Assembly: GCA_016462625.1 (NCBI GenBank)
Contig: JAEMSV010000017.1
Span: forward strand, 1-50,908
Direction of reading: 5' to 3'
DNA length: 50,908 bases
Origin: Solirubrobacteraceae bacterium
GTDB lineage: Bacteria; Actinomycetota; Thermoleophilia; Solirubrobacterales; Solirubrobacteraceae
A program made the translations under genes and the position numbers. Under the pieces are notes generated by a model, which saw nothing but the letters and a program-made list of their open reading frames with translations, ran no database searches and had not been told where the DNA came from. How positions within the stretch are numbered: the stretch's first letter is position 1; each line of letters opens with the position of its first letter. Of this stretch, positions 7,955 to 15,124 are shown piece after piece.

Positions 7955-9309
7955 TCGCGCCCAAGCTCACCGCCGCCCGCGCCGCGGGCACGCTGTCGCG
8001 CCGTGCCGGGCGCGGCGGGACCTCGCTGCCCGGCAAGGTGCTGCTGCGCCTGCAGCCCGACGCCATCGGCCGCCTGTCCGACCGCCTGCCGGCGGGCACC
8101 GCGGCCATCTCGGCGACGAACGGCAAGACGACCACCGCGGCGATCGTCGCGGCGATCCTGGCCCGCTCGGGCACCAAGCTCGTCCACAACGTGCAGGGCG
8201 CGAACATGGCCGGCGGGATCGCGTCCGCGCTCCTCGAGGCCGCCCACGGCGGCGGAATCGACGGCGAGCTCGGCCTGTTCGAGGTCGACGAGTTCTGGCT
8301 CGACCGGGTCGTCCCGGAGCTCCGCCCGCGCGCGCTGCTCCTCGGGAACCTGTTCCGCGACCAGCTCGACCGCTACGGCGAGCTGGAGACGATCGCCGAT
8401 CGCTGGGCCGACGTCCTCACGACGCTGCCCGCGACACGGCTTGTGCTCAACGCGGACGATCCGCTCGTGTCCGATCTGGGGCGCGATCGGCCGGACACGC
8501 TGTACTTCGGCGTGGAGGACGACGGCGTCGCCCTGAAGGACCTCCCCCATGCGTCGGATTCCAAGCACTGCCGCCGCTGCGGCACGCCGCTCGTCTACGA
8601 GACGGTCTACCTCGGGCACCTCGGCCGGTACCACTGCCCCCGCGGCGATTCGGCGCGACCGGCTCCCCAGGTCGTCGCCGCGGACATCCGGCTCGACGGC
8701 ACCCGCGGCGCCCGGTTCACCCTCCGCACCCCCGCCGGGGACGCCGAGGTCGCGCTCGCGCTGCCCGGGCTCTACAACGTCTACAACGGGGTTGCCGCGG
8801 CGGCGCTGACGCTGGCGCTCGGAGTCGAGCTCGACGACATCGTCACGGGGATGCGGGAGGTCGCGGCCGCGTTCGGCCGGGCCGAGACCGTGCGGATCGG
8901 GGAGCGCGAGCTGGCGATCCTGCTCGTGAAGAACCCGACCGGCGCCAACGAGGTCGTCAGGACGCTCGCCCTCGAGCCCGGCGAGATCGACCTCTTCGCG
9001 GTCCTGAACGACAACATCGCCGACGGCCGCGACGTCTCGTGGATCTGGGACGCCGACCTCGAGCTGCTCGCCGGCGCGGTCCGCCGGGTGGTCTGCAGCG
9101 GGACCCGGGCCCCCGAGCTCGCCCTGCGGCTGAAGTACGCGGGCGTGCCCGAGGACCGCCTGACCGTGATCGACGACCTCGAGGCTGGGCTGGACGCGGC
9201 GCTCGACGGCGCCGGAGACCGGCTCTACGCGATGCCGACCTACACCGCGATGCTCGCCCTGCGCGACGTGCTCGCCAGACGCGGCGCGACCGCAGGGACA
9301 TTCACATGA
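7951..9309 (+). CDS. murT: MurT: lipid II isoglutaminyl synthase, Mur ligase-like subunit
   Basis: 452 residues from the GTG at 7951. With GatD it amidates the alpha-carboxyl of D-Glu in lipid II using glutamine and ATP. The Mur-ligase P-loop is TNGKTTT (56-62). The C-terminal DUF1727 domain has NPTGANEV and DNIADGRDVSWIWD, in which Asp354 corresponds to the catalytic Asp of characterised MurT. The inserted ribbon normally has four Cys. Here Cys207, Cys210 and Cys229 are present, but the fourth position is Gly232 (YHCPRGD), so metal binding may be altered or lost. gatD follows after one intervening gene. Confidence 0.93.
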   Translation: MIAPKLTAARAAGTLSRRAGRGGTSLPGKVLLRLQPDAIGRLSDRLPAGTAAISATNGKTTTAAIVAAILARSGTKLVHNVQGANMAGGIASALLEAAHGGGIDGELGLFEVDEFWLDRVVPELRPRALLLGNLFRDQLDRYGELETIADRWADVLTTLPATRLVLNADDPLVSDLGRDRPDTLYFGVEDDGVALKDLPHASDSKHCRRCGTPLVYETVYLGHLGRYHCPRGDSARPAPQVVAADIRLDGTRGARFTLRTPAGDAEVALALPGLYNVYNGVAAAALTLALGVELDDIVTGMREVAAAFGRAETVRIGERELAILLVKNPTGANEVVRTLALEPGEIDLFAVLNDNIADGRDVSWIWDADLELLAGAVRRVVCSGTRAPELALRLKYAGVPEDRLTVIDDLEAGLDAALDGAGDRLYAMPTYTAMLALRDVLARRGATAGTFT

Positions 9310-9387
9310 ACGTGACATCACTCGGCCAGAGGCCTCGGATGCCATTGCGAGAACTCGCCAGAGGCTCTTTCTTGCGGGAGCGGCGCT
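9310..9387 (+). repeat. Spacer with direct repeat GCCAGAGGC and a possible 30-codon ORF
   Basis: GCCAGAGGC occurs at 9325-9333 and 9357-9365. A GCGAG-AA-CTCGC inverted repeat lies at 9347-9358. A tiny frame ATGA.. from 9306 (overlapping the murT stop) to 9398 could encode 30 residues and would overlap the next start. The composition is less GC-rich than the flanking coding DNA. It may be a leader or just a spacer. Confidence 0.35.
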
Positions 9388-10086
9388 ATGAACGATGACG
9401 TCATGTTCCACGAGCTGGAGTGCTGGGGCTACGACGCCGACCTGCCGCTGTGGCGGGCGCTCGCGGCCGAGTACGGCGGCCCGGTCGTCGATCTCGGCGC
9501 CGGAACGGGCCGGGTCTCACTCGATCTGGTCGAGGCCGGCCACGACGTGATCGCCGTCGATCTCGACCCGGTGCTGCTCGCCGAGCTCACCCACCCGCGG
9601 ATCCGCACGGTGGCCGCCGACATCCGTGAGCTGACGCTCGACGTCCAGGTCCCGCTCGTGGTCATCCCGATGCAGACGGTGCAGCTGCTGGGCGGCGCCG
9701 ACGGTCGCGCGGCCCTGCTGCGCGCGTTGCGCGACGTCCTCCTGCCCAGCGGCGTCGCGGCGGCGGCGATCGCCGAGCACGTCGAGCCGTACAGCGCCGA
9801 CGAGCACGTCCCGTTCGTCGCGGTCGAGCGCGACGGCGTGCACTTCGAGAGCGATCCGTTCGCGATCGTCGAAGACGGCGACGCGTACGTCCTGCACCAT
9901 GCGCGGATCCGCCGGGACCCCGACGGGACCGAGCACGCCCGGGTGCAGAAGACGCGCCTCGACCGCCTCGACGCCGAGACCCTCGAGCGCGAGGCCGCGG
10001 CCCAGGGCCTGCAGGTGCTGCCGCGCCGGGTCATCGACCAGACCGAGGAGCACGTGGGCTCAACGGTGGTGATGCTCGGTGTCTGA
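9388..10086 (+). CDS. Class I SAM-dependent methyltransferase
   Basis: 232 residues from an ATG with GGGAG 7 nt upstream. Motif I is VVDLGAGTGRVSLDL (about 33-47), motif II is IAVDLDP with the acidic residue that binds the SAM ribose, and VPLVVIPMQTVQLL is motif IV. The C-terminal half (HVEPYSADEHVPFVAVERDG and onward) is an unassigned beta-rich substrate region. The gene sits between murT and gatD, overlapping gatD by 8 bp, so it is almost certainly co-expressed with the lipid II amidation enzymes. Its target could be a wall or membrane precursor, but nothing in the sequence proves it. Confidence 0.85.
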   Translation: MNDDVMFHELECWGYDADLPLWRALAAEYGGPVVDLGAGTGRVSLDLVEAGHDVIAVDLDPVLLAELTHPRIRTVAADIRELTLDVQVPLVVIPMQTVQLLGGADGRAALLRALRDVLLPSGVAAAAIAEHVEPYSADEHVPFVAVERDGVHFESDPFAIVEDGDAYVLHHARIRRDPDGTEHARVQKTRLDRLDAETLEREAAAQGLQVLPRRVIDQTEEHVGSTVVMLGV

Positions 10087-10804
10087 CCCGGTCCTGCGCA
10101 TCTGCGCGCTGTACCCGGACGTGATGAACATCTACGCCGACCGGGGCAACCTCCTGGTGCTCGAGCGGCGCAGCGCATGGCGGGGTATCGAGGTGCACAT
10201 CACGTCGGCCGGGTTCGGCGACGCCGTCGACCCGGACGCCCACGACCTCTTCTATCTCGGCGGCGGGCAGGACCGCGATCAGGCGCTGTGCGCCCGTGAC
10301 CTCGTCGACACGAAGCGCGACGCCCTGCATGCGGCGGCCGACCGCGGCGCCCTGGTGCTCGGGATCTGCGGTGGGTTCCAGCTGCTGGGCCACGTCTACG
10401 AGCTGGGCGACGAGGAGATCCCCGGACTGGGCCTCGTCGACCTGCGGACGGTGCGCTCGGACGGGCCGCGTCTGATCGGGAACGTCGCCATCGAAGTCGA
10501 GCTCGACGGGGAGCGCCGCACGCTCGCGGGGTTTGAGAACCACGGCGGGCGTACCCATCTGGGCCCGGACGAGGCGCCGCTCGGCCGGGTCCTGAGCGGC
10601 CACGGCAACGACGGGCGGTCCGGCTTCGAGGGCGTCCGCCGCGGCACGGTGATCGGGACCTATCTGCACGGGCCCCTGCTGCCGAAGAACACGTGGTTCG
10701 CCGACTGGCTGATCGCCCACGCGACCGGCGCCGAGCTCGCGCCGCTCGACGACGCGCTCGAGACCGCCGCGCACGCGTCGGCCCGCCGCGCGGCCGGCGT
10801 CTGA
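10079..10804 (+). CDS. gatD: GatD: lipid II isoglutaminyl synthase, glutamine amidotransferase subunit
   Basis: 241 residues from a GTG that overlaps the methyltransferase stop. It hydrolyses glutamine and channels ammonia to MurT. The class I triad-type nucleophile is Cys97 in GICGGFQLLG, and the His is His197 in TYLHGPLLPKN; the family (CobB/CobQ-like, GatD) lacks the usual third Glu. The N-terminal ALYPDVMNIYADRGN block is diagnostic for GatD. Size agrees with known GatD proteins (about 240-260). Finding it in one unit with murT makes the assignment strong. Confidence 0.95.
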   Translation: MSDPVLRICALYPDVMNIYADRGNLLVLERRSAWRGIEVHITSAGFGDAVDPDAHDLFYLGGGQDRDQALCARDLVDTKRDALHAAADRGALVLGICGGFQLLGHVYELGDEEIPGLGLVDLRTVRSDGPRLIGNVAIEVELDGERRTLAGFENHGGRTHLGPDEAPLGRVLSGHGNDGRSGFEGVRRGTVIGTYLHGPLLPKNTWFADWLIAHATGAELAPLDDALETAAHASARRAAGV

Positions 10805-10806
10805 GC

Positions 10807-10828
10807 CGACCGCAGCCGAACGCGGTCG
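10807..10828 (+). terminator. Hairpin after gatD abutting the next promoter
   Basis: Arms CGACCGC (10807-10813) and GCGGTCG (10822-10828) enclose an 8-nt loop, starting 3 nt after the gatD stop. There is no U-run. The next base begins the TAGACT box of the ABC operon. Confidence 0.5.
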
Positions 10829-10834
10829 TAGACT
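10829..10834 (+). promoter_or_regulatory. Putative -10 box TAGACT for the ABC transporter operon
   Basis: TAGACT directly follows the gatD hairpin. The distance to the GTG at 10874 predicts a 5' leader of about 30 nt, longer than for most genes here. Confidence 0.45.
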
Positions 10835-10873
10835 GCTCGTCTCGCCGGGGCCGTCCACTCCGGCTGTCCGACC

Positions 10874-11998
10874 GTGACCCGCTCCGACCGCGTCAATCCC
10901 CGGGGGAATCAGGCTGCCGCGTCCGCGGAGCCGCTGGAGTTCCGGGGCGCCACGAAGCGCTATCCCGGCAGCGACGCGCCAGCGGTCGACCGTCTCACCC
11001 TTGAGGTGCCCGCTGGGGAGATCTGCGTGCTCGTCGGCCCGTCCGGGTGCGGCAAGACCACCTCGATGCGGATGGTCAACCGCATGATCGAGATCACGGA
11101 GGGCGACATCCTCCTGGGAGGGCGATCCGTCCGGGACCGCCCCGAGGCCGACCTGCGCCGCCATATCGGCTACGTCATCCAGCAGATCGGCCTGTTCCCC
11201 CACCGGACCGTGGGCGAGAACATCGCGACCGTTCCCCGGCTGGTGGGCTGGAGCCGCGCCCAGATCGACGCGCGCGTGGAGGAGCTGCTCGATCTCATCG
11301 GGCTCGAGCCCGACGTCGCCGGGCGCTACCCGGCGCAGCTCTCCGGCGGTCAGCGCCAGCGTGTCGGCGTGGCCCGGGCGCTGGCGGTCGACCCGCCACT
11401 GATGCTGATGGACGAGCCATTCGGGGCCATCGATCCCATCAACCGCGGTCGGTTGCAGAACGAGTTCCTGCGCCTCCAGGCGCGGATCGGCAAGACCGTC
11501 GTGTTCGTCACGCACGACATCGACGAGGCGATCAAGATCGGAGACCGGATCGCGGTCCTGCGCGAGGGCGGCATCCTCGCGCAGTACGCGACGCCGGCGG
11601 AGCTGCTCGCGCGGCCGGCGGACGACTTCGTGCGCGACTTCGTGGGCGCCGACCGCGCGCTCAAGCGCCTGGCGCTCCAGCGGGTGCGCGACATCGAGCT
11701 GCAGCACGCACCGCTCGTCCGCGAGGACGGCGCCGCCGTGCCCGAGTCGAACGGCGCGATCGACGTCCAGTACGCCCTCGTCGTCGACGAGGCCGGGCGC
11801 CCGTTGTACTGGCAGCACGCCGGCACCACGGTGTACCGAGTCGAGCAGGACTCCACCCTGCGCGACGCGCTCTCCGGCCTGCTCCAGAGCGACGTCGAGT
11901 ACGGCGCGGTCGTCGATGAGCGGGGGAGCGTCAGCGGGGTCATCTCGATCGATCTGATCCACGACCTCGTCCGCTCCGAGGAGGATGCGCCCCGATGA
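10874..11998 (+). CDS. Glycine betaine/choline-type ABC importer, ATPase subunit
   Basis: 374 residues. Walker A is GPSGCGKTTSM (about 56-66), the Q-loop VIQQIGLFP, the signature LSGGQRQRVGVARAL, Walker B LMLMDEPFGAID and the H-loop VTHDIDEA. After the ATPase comes a CBS-like tail (VQYALVVDEAGRPLYW and DVEYGAVVDERGSVSGVI), which in OpuA/OpuC ATPases senses ionic strength or nucleotides. Together with two permeases and a lipoprotein the set matches OpuC/OsmU/YehWXYZ systems. Compatible-solute uptake is likely; the exact substrate is not visible. The stop overlaps the next start by ATGA. Confidence 0.93.
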   Translation: MTRSDRVNPRGNQAAASAEPLEFRGATKRYPGSDAPAVDRLTLEVPAGEICVLVGPSGCGKTTSMRMVNRMIEITEGDILLGGRSVRDRPEADLRRHIGYVIQQIGLFPHRTVGENIATVPRLVGWSRAQIDARVEELLDLIGLEPDVAGRYPAQLSGGQRQRVGVARALAVDPPLMLMDEPFGAIDPINRGRLQNEFLRLQARIGKTVVFVTHDIDEAIKIGDRIAVLREGGILAQYATPAELLARPADDFVRDFVGADRALKRLALQRVRDIELQHAPLVREDGAAVPESNGAIDVQYALVVDEAGRPLYWQHAGTTVYRVEQDSTLRDALSGLLQSDVEYGAVVDERGSVSGVISIDLIHDLVRSEEDAPR

Positions 11999-12711
11999 CG
12001 CCCGTCCTCGCGCAGGCCGACGGCTTCTTCCGCGACCGCTCGGGCACCGACACCGACTGCGTGGCGAACAACGGCCTGTGCCCCGACTGGATCGTCCACC
12101 ACCTCGACCGCTACACCGATCCGTTCCTGCAGCACGTCTGGCTCGTCGTGGCGTCGGTCGCGTTCGGGCTGCTCATCGCGTTCCCGCTGGCGGTCATGGC
12201 CTACCGGCGCCGGTGGCTGATCGCGCCGGTCGCCAACGTCACGGGCATCCTCTACACGATCCCCAGCGTGGCGGCCTTCTTCCTGCTGCTGCCGATCACC
12301 GGCCGTGGCTCGCTGACGGCGATCATCGCGCTGACCTCGTACACGCTGCTCATCCTGTTCCGCAACGTGCTGGAGGGGCTCGACGCGGTGCCCGACGAGG
12401 CGCGCGACGCGGGGATCGGCATGGGGCTCACGCCCAGGCAGCTCCTCTGGCGCGTCGAGCTGCCGCTGGCCCTCCCGGCGATCATGGCCGGGCTCCGGAT
12501 CGCGACGACCACGACGGTCGGGCTCGCGGCCCTCGCGTTCTTCGCCGGGGCCGGCGGCCTGGGCGAGCCCCTCGAGGCCGACAAGGCGTTCAAGAGCAAC
12601 GTGCTGGTGGCGGGCGGGCTGTGCGTGGTGCTGGCGACGGTGCTCGACCTGGGGATCCTGCTGGCCCAACGCTGGCTCACGCCGTGGACGCGATCGCGGG
12701 CGGTCGCATGA
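11995..12711 (+). CDS. Glycine betaine/choline-type ABC importer, permease 1
   Basis: 238 residues. An outside N-terminal segment with a Cys pair (CVANNGLC, residues 22-29) precedes five or six membrane spans. The EAA loop that docks to the ATPase is DEARDAGIGMGLTPRQLLWRV. It belongs to the ProW/OpuCB permease family (BPD_transp_1). It is the second gene of a four-gene operon and is joined to both neighbours by 4-bp ATGA overlaps, indicating translational coupling and fixed stoichiometry. Confidence 0.92.
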   Translation: MTPVLAQADGFFRDRSGTDTDCVANNGLCPDWIVHHLDRYTDPFLQHVWLVVASVAFGLLIAFPLAVMAYRRRWLIAPVANVTGILYTIPSVAAFFLLLPITGRGSLTAIIALTSYTLLILFRNVLEGLDAVPDEARDAGIGMGLTPRQLLWRVELPLALPAIMAGLRIATTTTVGLAALAFFAGAGGLGEPLEADKAFKSNVLVAGGLCVVLATVLDLGILLAQRWLTPWTRSRAVA

Positions 12712-13469
12712 CCACGACCCTCGCCACCCTCGGCGTCTTCGGCGACGGCGTCGACTTTCTCGTGCGCGAGCGGCCGGGCCGCGGCGGCGGCGACATCGGC
12801 GGTCTCGAGGCGACCCTCGAGCTGCTGTGGGGGCACATCAAGCTGTCGATCGCCGCGATGCTCCTCGCCTGCGCCGTCGCGCTACCGCTCGGGCTCGTGC
12901 TCGGCCACACCGGCCGCGGCGGGTTCATCGCCACGAGCGTCGCGAACATCGGCCGGGCCGTCCCCAGCATCGCGCTGATCTTCGTCTTCTTCGCGTGGTT
13001 CGGCGCGGGGTTCGTCAACGTGATGGTCGCGCTCGCGCTGCTCGCGATCCCGCCGATCCTCACGAACACCTACGTCGGGATGCGCGAGGTCGAGCGCGAC
13101 GTCGTCGACGCCGGCCGCGGCATGGGCATGAGCGCGTGGACCCTGATCCGCAGCGTCGAGCTGCCGCTGGCGCTGCCGCTGATCATGGCCGGGCTGCGGG
13201 TCTCCGCCGTCAACGTCGTCGCCACCGCCACGATCGCGCCGCTCGCCGGGTACGCGACGACCCTCGGCGACCCGATCATCAACTTCGGCGTCTACGGCGA
13301 GGCGGGGCGCGTGGGCGCCGCGATGCTCGTCGCGCTCGTCGCCATCGCCACCGAGCTGGGCTTCGCCGCTGCGCAACGCGCGGTGACCCCGGATGGCATC
13401 AAAGTGTCCCGCGGCACCCAGCGCCGCCGGCTGACCGTTCCCAACAGGAGGGTTCCGACCACACCATGA
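12708..13469 (+). CDS. Glycine betaine/choline-type ABC importer, permease 2
   Basis: 253 residues from the ATG at 12708; the frame is open upstream inside permease 1 but is not coding there. Five or six membrane spans are seen, with the EAA loop RDVVDAGRGMGMSAWTLIRSVELP. It is paralogous to permease 1 (both have the LPLALP-IMAGLR block after the loop), so the channel is probably a heterodimer as in OsmU/YehWY. Its C-terminal tail is basic (GTQRRRLTVPNRR). It overlaps the next gene by ATGA. Confidence 0.92.
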   Translation: MTTTLATLGVFGDGVDFLVRERPGRGGGDIGGLEATLELLWGHIKLSIAAMLLACAVALPLGLVLGHTGRGGFIATSVANIGRAVPSIALIFVFFAWFGAGFVNVMVALALLAIPPILTNTYVGMREVERDVVDAGRGMGMSAWTLIRSVELPLALPLIMAGLRVSAVNVVATATIAPLAGYATTLGDPIINFGVYGEAGRVGAAMLVALVAIATELGFAAAQRAVTPDGIKVSRGTQRRRLTVPNRRVPTTP

Positions 13470-14449
13470 CCAAGTCCCGATTCCGGGCGCTGCTGCTCGT
13501 GCTCGCAGCGCTCTCGCTTCCGCTCTTCGTCGCCGCCTGCGGTGACGACGACGACGGTGGCTCGTCGAGCAAAACCGCGACGACCTCGAGCGCCGCGATC
13601 ACCAAGAATCCCGACAACGCGCAGACCAGCTTCACCGTCGGCTCGAAGAACTTCACCGAGCAGAAGGTGCTCGGCGAGATCTACGCCCAGGCCCTCACCG
13701 CGGCCGGCTACAACGTCGACACCCAGCTCAACCTCGGTGACGAGAAGACCGCGCTGAAGGCGCTCCAGGACGGCGAGATCGACGGCTACCCGGAGTACAC
13801 CGGCACCGCGCTCCTGTCGTTCTTCGACGTGCCCGCCGACCAGCTGCCGACCGATCCCGCCGAGGCCTACAACCAGGTCAAGGCCGACTTCGCCAAGGAC
13901 GACATCACGGCCTTCGGGCCCACGCCCTTCACGTCCTCGAACGAGGTCGCCGTGACGAAGGAGACCGCGGAGAAGTACAACCTCGAGAACATCTCGGACC
14001 TCAAGGACGTCGCCGGGGAGCTCACCCTGTACGGCTCCCCCGAGTGCCGCCAGCGACGCGACTGCCTGCTGGGGCTCGAGGAGGTCTACGGCCTGGACTT
14101 CAAGAAGTTCACGCCCGTCGACATCGCGCAGCGTCATGAAGTCCTGAAGAGCGGCGACGCCGACGTGTCGATCGTCTTCACCACGGACCCGCAGAACAAG
14201 CGCGACGGCTTCGTGCTGCTGAAGGACGACAAGGGGATGTTCCCGCCCTACAACTCGACGTTCCTGACGAGCAACCAGACCGTCGACGAGGCCGGCCCGG
14301 ATCTCGAGGCGACGCTCGACCGCGTCAACGAGAACCTCAACGCGGACGTGATGCAGGAGCTGAACGCGCGTGTCGACCTCGACAAGGAGACGCCGGAGCA
14401 GGCTGCGCAGGGCTACCTGCAGCAGTTCGGGCTCGTTCCGTCGAACTGA
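13466..14449 (+). CDS. Glycine betaine/choline-type substrate-binding lipoprotein
   Basis: 327 residues, with GGAGGG about 14 nt before the ATG. A lipoprotein signal peptide ends in VAAC (Cys about 24) and is followed by an Asp/Ser/Thr-rich linker. The OpuAC/ProX-type fold starts at FTVGSKNFTEQKVLGEIYAQAL, the family hallmark, followed by YPEYTGTAL. The predicted mature protein is anchored outside the membrane and delivers solute to the two permeases. It is the last gene of the operon and is followed by a strong inverted repeat at 14460-14499. Confidence 0.94.
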   Translation: MTKSRFRALLLVLAALSLPLFVAACGDDDDGGSSSKTATTSSAAITKNPDNAQTSFTVGSKNFTEQKVLGEIYAQALTAAGYNVDTQLNLGDEKTALKALQDGEIDGYPEYTGTALLSFFDVPADQLPTDPAEAYNQVKADFAKDDITAFGPTPFTSSNEVAVTKETAEKYNLENISDLKDVAGELTLYGSPECRQRRDCLLGLEEVYGLDFKKFTPVDIAQRHEVLKSGDADVSIVFTTDPQNKRDGFVLLKDDKGMFPPYNSTFLTSNQTVDEAGPDLEATLDRVNENLNADVMQELNARVDLDKETPEQAAQGYLQQFGLVPSN

Positions 14450-14459
14450 GCGCCGATAC

Positions 14460-14499
14460 GGCTACGCCACCCGCACTCGATCGGGCGGGTGGCGTAGCC
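14460..14499 (+). terminator. 15-bp perfect hairpin, terminator of the ABC operon, overlapping the next promoter
   Basis: Arms GGCTACGCCACCCGC (14460-14474) and GCGGGTGGCGTAGCC (14485-14499) with a 10-nt loop start 10 nt after the operon stop. There is no U-tract. The right arm contains TAGCC, five of the six bases of the -10 box of the next gene. Confidence 0.7.
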
Positions 14500-14500
14500 T
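14495..14500 (+). promoter_or_regulatory. Putative -10 box TAGCCT for the MazG-like gene
   Basis: TAGCCT is 7 nt before the ATG at 14508. Its first five bases are the end of the terminator's right arm. Confidence 0.5.
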
Positions 14501-14507
14501 CGCGGTC

Positions 14508-14840
14508 ATGACCACCTTCGCCGAGTACCAGCACGACTCGCGGGCGACCGCGGTGTACCCCGACGCCGGCGACAACCTCCTCTACCCCACCCTCGGCCTG
14601 TGCGGCGAGGCGGGCGAGGTGGCGGAGAAGGTCAAGAAGATGCTGCGCGACGACGCCGGGGTCCTCAGCGACGAGCGCCGTGCCGCGATCTCCAAGGAGC
14701 TCGGCGACGTGCTCTGGTACGTCGCCCAGGTCGCGACCGAGGCCGGACTCGACCTTGAGGCGATCGCGGGCGCCAACCTCGCCAAGCTCCGCTCGCGCCA
14801 GGAGCGCGGCGTCTTGACGGGCAGCGGGGACGATCGCTGA
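14508..14840 (+). CDS. MazG-like nucleotide pyrophosphohydrolase
   Basis: 110 residues. The all-alpha NTP pyrophosphatase fold is shown by the metal-binding ExxE/ExxD pattern: GLCGEAGEVAEKVKK (about residues 31-45) and KELGDVLWYVAQVATEAG (about 62-79). Single-domain MazG-like proteins hydrolyse (d)NTPs or modified nucleotides to the monophosphate, as house-cleaning enzymes. The start is fixed by the TAGCCT box 7 nt upstream. It shares 1 bp (TGATG) with the YCII gene, so the two are co-translated. Confidence 0.9.
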   Translation: MTTFAEYQHDSRATAVYPDAGDNLLYPTLGLCGEAGEVAEKVKKMLRDDAGVLSDERRAAISKELGDVLWYVAQVATEAGLDLEAIAGANLAKLRSRQERGVLTGSGDDR

Positions 14841-15121
14841 TGCCCGTGCAGCGCCTCCTGCTGACGTACGACTACGTCGACGGGATCCTCGAGAAGCGCG
14901 GGCCGTTCCGTGACGAGCACCTCGCCAACATCACCGCGCAGGTGCAGGCCGGTCGCCTGCTGAGCGCGGGGGCGGTCGGCGATCCGCCCACCGGCGCGCT
15001 GTTCGTGTGGACGGCGGAGGCCGCGGACGCCATCGAGGGTTTCGTCGCCGCCGACCCGTACGTCCGCAACGGGCTGGTCCCGGCGCACCGGGTCGAGCCC
15101 TGGACGGTCGTCACCGAGTAG
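14840..15121 (+). CDS. YCII-domain protein
   Basis: 93 residues. YCII-related fold: an N-terminal strand MPVQRLLLTYDYV, then RGPFRDEHLANITAQVQAGRLLSAG with the conserved His/Asp region, and DPYVRNGLVPAHRVEPWTVV at the end (the typical DP[FY]...G...V.PW pattern). Members are small ferredoxin-like proteins, some with a possible His-Asp active site, but most have no known reaction. It is co-translated with the MazG-like protein and ends 3 bp from the convergent hflX stop. Confidence 0.88.
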   Translation: MPVQRLLLTYDYVDGILEKRGPFRDEHLANITAQVQAGRLLSAGAVGDPPTGALFVWTAEAADAIEGFVAADPYVRNGLVPAHRVEPWTVVTE

Positions 15122-15124
15122 CGG

